This document shows positions 58,271-64,000 of a stretch of 64,000 nt of DNA, in pieces. Numbering within the stretch: the first letter of the stretch is position 1; each line of letters starts with the position of its first letter. The notes beneath the pieces were generated by a model, which made no database searches, was not told where the DNA came from, and was given only the letters and a program-made list of their open reading frames with translations. Source of the stretch: Heterocephalus glaber. Taxonomy: Eukaryota > Chordata > Mammalia > Rodentia > Bathyergidae. The position numbers and the translations under genes were made by a program. Where the stretch lies: NCBI RefSeq assembly GCF_000247695.1, contig NW_004624751.1, positions 28,647,201-28,711,200 of the forward strand. The letters run 5' to 3'.

Positions 58271-61200
58271 GCTATCTCTTTCTTCTTGGAAAAGAATGAT
58301 TGCTAGTTAGTGCCAGGAAGACTCAAAAACGAAAAGGACTCCAACTCCAACTCAGCAAACATCTTATCCTGACCTGCCCCGAAATTCTTCTTTGTGTTTA
58401 TTTGCCATTCTTTATATGAGGCACGGGTGTGTGTTTGGGTTTTCAGCCTTCATTTAGACTGTTTTGGGGGTAAAAGTGTGTGTGCGCGCCCGCTTGTGTG
58501 TGTATTCCCGCGCCCGTGCCCAAGTGTGTGGACAGGTGGCAGTAGAGATTGTGGGGGGAACGGGGAGGGGAGGGGGGTGTCACTAAACGTCCTTTACTCA
58601 GATAATTGGAGTCCTTGGCTATCCAAAAGGTAGAGTATTTGTCCCAAATCTATTGTTAAAACTACTTGAACTAGAACAGAATATTATTCTGGAGTTGTTA
58701 TGAAGAATGCTACTAAAATTTGAAGTCAGTCCACACATGACTGCTATAAAATTGTTTATCCGATATTTAGTAATGAAATATCCATTCTACTCCTCTTTGT
58801 GTTTCTTAGGGAACATATTGTACTAGGTAATCAATGGCCATTTTAGATGCACATACGCCCTGGAATACACAATTGCTCCAGAAAACTTCTCTCAATGGCT
58901 ACATTATAATTAGTGTTAAATCATTGTAAAACTTGATTTTTATTGCCTAAATTTTTGCCTAAAAATCGAATTGCAGTCTTTACCATATAGTTGAAGGATA
59001 GTTCTAAAGTTATTGGCTAAAATTTCTTGTAAGTCCTCTTTCCCAGGTTAACAACAGCTCTGGAGTTTAAACTTGCAGAGCCAAGCTAAATTAAATCCAG
59101 TGGAACTGTTTATCCCTTCAAAAATATCTCATCACTACTCTAATTATGTTTCAATCACCTGGCCTTATTACTTGGCAATTAAATATGTTGTCTAAAATTA
59201 TATTTCATATTATTTTGGGGTGAAATATAGGAAGTTTGTTGATTCACTATTGAATTTTGATCTGTTAACTAAAAAAGTTCACTGAAACTTAAATGTATGC
59301 AGATATTGCAGTCATTACCTGAGAAGATGTGTGGTTGCATGTACCTACTTATGTAGGTTTTCCTAACTCTGCCACTGAGGAAATCAAAAATTTATAATAA
59401 ACTTCCCCTCACCAAAATGTACTGTATGTATTGTAGTGCATTACTATTTGTAATGGTAATAATGAGTGTTATTGCTTTATCTCTATACTTTGAAAATAAT
59501 AGCCTAAGTGTTTTTGCATCTTGAATTTAAAACCAAAAATTACTTTCCATTCATGTCTAATTTATGGCTTTCCTATTATGATCTATTTTCATTCATCTAG
59601 ATATATTGATTTCTTTCACTGTAGTTTCTTTATGCTCTAGCTACTTAACAGACTAAGAGAATAATTTACACAGAGTGTAAGAGAAACTGGAAGAAGGCAA
59701 ACTGTATAAAATTACAGGTATGTGTGTATGTATAATGTGTGTGAGATATGAAATCCTAGCACTCTCAGCTTTTTACAGAACATGTATCTAATTATAAATC
59801 CTAGTAATATTTAAATATCAGGGAATCTTAGGAATCAAACTGATGCTAGAGAAAAGATAGGTTAATAAACTTGCTCAGAGTGGTTCAATAAGTTAACAGC
59901 AAACCTTAGAGTAGATTTAATTTGCTTGAGGCTATTGTATTAGTATGCTATCTATAAAAATTAGAATAAATGTTGAAACTATCTGTCATTACCACAAGGA
60001 GATGAAAAAGAGACTACCACCTGCTAGATAGGAAAGCTGAAAAGCCTAGGTCACAAATATGAAGGAAAATGTAAGGAAATATATCTAAAAGTTGTCAAAG
60101 GGCAGTCTGACCTTGATCAGCTTCCTCCAATTCTTATTTTAAAACTAAACATTAGTTGCATGAACTTGATTATTACCACAGAGGTCAGTTAATTAACTGC
60201 TAACCATTAAATAACAACAAAAAATAAAAGTAATTATATACATGGCCAAGGCTCTGTTTGCATGAGTCAACTGTTTGTAGAGTTGGGTAGAATTGAGTTT
60301 TCTGCGAATTCAAGGAATAAAAGCGACTCTTGTATTATGCCATCTAAAATGCTTGTTTGATTATTGTCAGAAGATGATTTTGTTTCAGAATCTTTCAAAT
60401 CATATCGTGATTTAGTCTCTAAGGAGCCCTAGATCATTGGAGCCTTTTTTTTTTTTAAACTTGAATAGATTCTAGTTAGTTTCATCAGATTGTTTTACAT
60501 ACATATACATATATTTACAAACACTATTCTTTTGTCTTAAAAGTTGATACTATTCATGGATAGAAAATTAAAAGACTTGCTAAGCCTTTTACGTTTCAGT
60601 AGTACCATCTGAATAAAATTTTAGTTTAAATACACACTTTTTCCAATTCTTGACTTTATTTTTCTTGTCAGGGGTTTGAATAAAGATAGCAAGCTGAAAC
60701 AGTCTATATTTATTTAACATTTCTCTTGTTGCTTGCTTTTTAATGACACAGACTTATGCATCGATAGAGAAAGTTTCAACACAAACACTGATTCATTCAC
60801 TTGTAACACATAATTATGATACATGGCACAGAGAAATTCAAGAATTACTTCCAATGAAGAGAGACTATGCTTTTGAAGTTTTTGTATTACAGTAGATTAA
60901 TGATTTCTATAAAGCTCAGTGTCCCATAACATTTCAGAAAGAATATAACATAATTATAAGACTAAGGCATAAAATATGAAAGTTTGTTTGGATCTACAAT
61001 TAATGTGTCTACTTTTAAAATGCTAGAAAATTATAGTTTAATAGCTAATATATGAGTAGAAGCATATTCTGATCTAGGATTTACATTTCTCAATCAAATT
61101 ATATTACAGAGTGCAAACTCTTGAGTTATTTGCATCAAATCTTTCAAACCTGTTGTTTTTCTTGGAATTAACCTCCAATAACAACATAGTCCTTGTCAGC

Positions 61201-61519
61201 GTGCACATAGTTATGAAGATGCTTTACTATCTGAACTCTGCAGTTTATTAATTAATGCTCTGAGGCAAGAAAACTGATTTGGACAAATGATATTTTGTGA
61301 CTTCAAATATTATACAGAATAAACTACAAGACATGCTCCCCTCACCTTGGAGTTCCTTTAACACATAATTTTTGGCATTTGATAGGGAATTTTAAAATCT
61401 TCATTTTATTAGCCCAACCTACTGTTGTTTTTTCTTTAATCTATTACATTTCACTAAAGTTGCATATAAATTACTTAGACAAATATTAGCCACCCTCTTT
61501 TTGCTTCACTACCTCTTCC

Positions 61520-61532
61520 ACCCCCCCCCCCC
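61520..61532. repeat. Poly-C run
   Basis: Thirteen consecutive C in intron 1. Confidence 0.9.
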
Positions 61533-63487
61533 ATGTGACTCCCAATATTGATTAAAGTCTTGGCAGAATTTGAGCATAAATCACTCTTCTCTTTGGCGAT
61601 TTACTACATGTGATTCACCAGCATACAGAAACATAATGTGCTTTATTGTTTTTCATTTGATGTTTTGTTTTGGGAATGTAAGTAGCATTTGTAAATTAGA
61701 TGAATATGCAACCAGGTAGTTATTTTAAGAATAATTTGTGCTTTGACTATCAATTAGTATTATTTTACCTTTCTAAATTATTTTACTCAGTTGTTTCATA
61801 CAATTGCCTTTGTCAATCAAGTAAAATAATCATCCAAATGGCGTTGTATTAGCAACATAGAGCACAACTATTAAAAAATGTAATAGGAAATGAAACTCTC
61901 ATAGGTTGTAAACTGTCTTTCTTTATCCTTGTCTGAAGAAATTAGCTTGAAGTATGTCTTCTAAATAGGTACAGGTGAGTTTCTCAGATTTCATTGAACA
62001 TTTTGAATTTAAGGTTTTCATTATCTGGTTCTTTACAAAATTTAAATATCTGAATTTTATCTTTGAGATATTATTTTTAGACAGTCCACACAAAGAGTCA
62101 CACCAAGATATATGCTGTTAAATAATAAGAAATGTAAAAATTGAAGTGAACTATTTGGGTATTTAAAATGTAGTTAAGATAATGTTTTATCATTTTATAT
62201 TTCACTTGCTATAAAAAAACAGTGACCTTACCACGTGTGAGCATTTGTCATTTCTTAACTGAAGTAATAAATTCTGAGTTGTCACTTAGATATACATATA
62301 TGTATATTAGCTTAAATTTTTTAGCTAAGACTACATTCATATTTTCAGACTTTGAGACTGCAGTAAAAAGCCCCCTTTTCATTATATTTGGTGTGTTCGT
62401 TGATTAATTTTTTCACACAGAAAACCTTGAATTAAAAGCCCACCTAATGGGGCTTAGATGGATGTAATTTCAAAGGCTCTGATCTGCAAAGATATGAATG
62501 TCTCAAGCAGGGGGGGCTCTGAGAAGACCTACATTATGTTCAAATTCCTTTGCTTTCCTTCTCAATTTGCCAAAAATATTTAGTCAAAAGTAATTTTATG
62601 CTACACTACCTGTCTTTTAAAATAACTTTATTGATATTTGCTTCTTAGGATATGTCACATATAAGAATGACTTCATTAAAATAGTGTAGTTAATTATGAA
62701 ATTATTGCTTTGGGAAACAAGAATATCAAGCATAAGATATTTATGTTGAGTTGCAATGAACTATTTTTAGATTAACTGATAGATCACTTTATTTTGAGGC
62801 AGCTATTTAGTTTAAGAAGATTTCTGAAAATCTGTAGTGTATGTCCATTGAAGCTAGGTGTAGACAATTAATAATTAAATTTATGTACAAATGTGCTAAT
62901 GTCATATATATGTGTATATACATATATAATCATATGGAGAAAATGAACTAAAACTCCACTTGATCCAAAGTCAAAGACCTCAAACTAGGTGTATTTAAAT
63001 TTCTTGGTGTATTCTGACTTGGATTTCTTTAATAAGGGAATAGCATTCTAATTCTCATATTTAAAAAATAATTAATCTTTAAAATTTTCCTAAATTTGAT
63101 GAAGGATTTGCCAGTGCCTGAATTTCATTAGAGATGTGATCCTGTTGTTTTCTGATTCAGAATGACTTGGATTGATCTAGGATTTCAATTTGGGGTTCTT
63201 CTGCACTTTTAAATGTGTGCAACTGGATTGGAAGTTGTCACAGACAACTTACTGAGCTGGAAAACTCACTATGTCATTGTTTAATTGGTCTTTTATAATT
63301 TTGGAATATAGATATATTGAAGTGTCTTAAACTATGCGGCACAGCAAAACAGTGAATAGCTAGATACTTTAAAAAAAGTTGTACAGAATAATGACGGGGA
63401 AGATGGGAGATATTTAACTGAATAATAAAAAATAATAACATTGTATAGTGTGAATGCAAAACCTGAAATACATTATAGGTTTCTAGC

Positions 63488-63770
63488 AAGAAATTAAATT
63501 GCAATAAGCCAGGCAGAAAAGAAAACAACCCCACATATTGAATGACCTCACTTATACATGGAATCTGAAAAAGTTGAACTCATAAAAGCAAAGCAGAATA
63601 GTGGCTCCCAGAGGCTGGAAAAGATGTTGGCCAAAGCTACAAAATTTCAGTTAGATAAGAAGCATACGTTCAGTAAATCTGTTATACAACAGGTGACTAT
63701 AAGTAGACCTTAGAATTTAGAAAATAGTATATGTTTGTGAAAAATTGATTATACTTTTGGAACATAATCT
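63488..63770 (+). mobile_element. L1 3' UTR fragment (L1MA/MB-like)
   Basis: 'aataagccaggcagaaaaga', 'tgacctcacttatacatgga', 'atctgaaaaagttgaactca', 'tagtggctcccagaggctgg' and 'caacaggtgactataagtag' are the known L1M 3'-UTR text in sense orientation. It marks the right end of the transposon-poor zone around DACH1 exon 1. Confidence 0.85.
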
Positions 63771-64000
63771 TTTCAAAGCAAATATTAAAAAAGACAGTAC
63801 AATAAATTGGTTTATTTTGATGAATCATACTGAATAATTGAATAATATTTACCTTTCCTTAGTATTAATTAATGGAGAAGTAAACTATTAAAAGTTCACA
63901 ATATGTTTTTCATTATCTTTGAATTAATATGATATCAAATGTTTCTAAATAATTAGAATACCCTTGCATTATGACAGCAAAAAAGCATATTCTTTTCAAG

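Larger units (their letters stand above)
56750..64000 (+). other. DACH1: DACH1 intron 1 (5' part)
   Basis: The first ~700 bases are still CpG island. From about 58650 the intron is AT-rich and almost free of transposons until an L1 end at 63488. No further DACH1 exon, ncRNA or independent gene is seen. Blocks at about 58800-59260 and 61780-61880 and 62400-62530 look like candidate conserved elements. Confidence 0.8.

Noticed and set aside
1..64000. CRISPR arrays, operons, phage or plasmid features
   Set aside because: None seen; the DNA is mammalian, and the only regularly repeated short sequences are microsatellites and dispersed SINEs.

Overview
The window is mammalian nuclear DNA, almost certainly from a rodent outside the mouse/rat lineage. 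The evidence is a dense set of short tRNA-derived ID-type SINEs (A box like 'gatttagctcagtggt', B box like 'gagttcaatcc', then 'ggtaccaaaa' and an A-tail), together with B1 monomers and B1-ID composites. There are also relics common to placentals: L1, L2, MIR, MER20, a MaLR LTR element and an MLT1 LTR. The species cannot be named from the sequence alone. No bacterial, phage or plasmid features are present.

Only one protein-coding exon can be supported: the first coding exon of DACH1 (dachshund family transcription factor 1), plus strand, 55908-56749. It carries the translated start in a strong Kozak context, the low-complexity N terminus (poly-Ala, poly-Gly, a 26-residue poly-Ser), the conserved SKI/SNO/DAC (DachBox-N) domain, and a phase-2 splice donor. 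It sits in a CpG island (about 55560-57450) with a GC-box cluster and a long pyrimidine-rich leader. The window therefore reads as about 55 kb of upstream gene-desert DNA, exon 1, and about 7.3 kb of intron 1.

Layout. 1-47.4 kb: AT-rich intergenic DNA with many interspersed repeats, including a complete MaLR (LTR-internal-LTR, 5.6-8.0 kb), MER20 copies (12.9 and 37.7 kb), long L2 relics (3.6, 21.6 and 24.0 kb), an L1 split by a probable hAT-type element with a second copy nearby (32.0-33.35 kb), an MLT1 LTR (38.5 kb), and about fifteen ID SINEs, several with perfect 14-16 bp target duplications. 47.4-63.4 kb: nearly free of recognisable transposons around the promoter, with single-copy sequence that looks like candidate regulatory DNA, including an 11-bp-stem hairpin at 49192-49216. 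63.49 kb onward: an L1 3' end.

No new biological system was found. The most useful leads are the transposon-poor zone around the promoter, the interrupted AGC tract in exon 1, a 22-bp perfect palindrome at 14862-14883, an isolated GC-richer island at 27.55 kb, and several candidate conserved non-coding elements. Repeat family names come from remembered consensus sequences, not from a database search, and boundaries are approximate.
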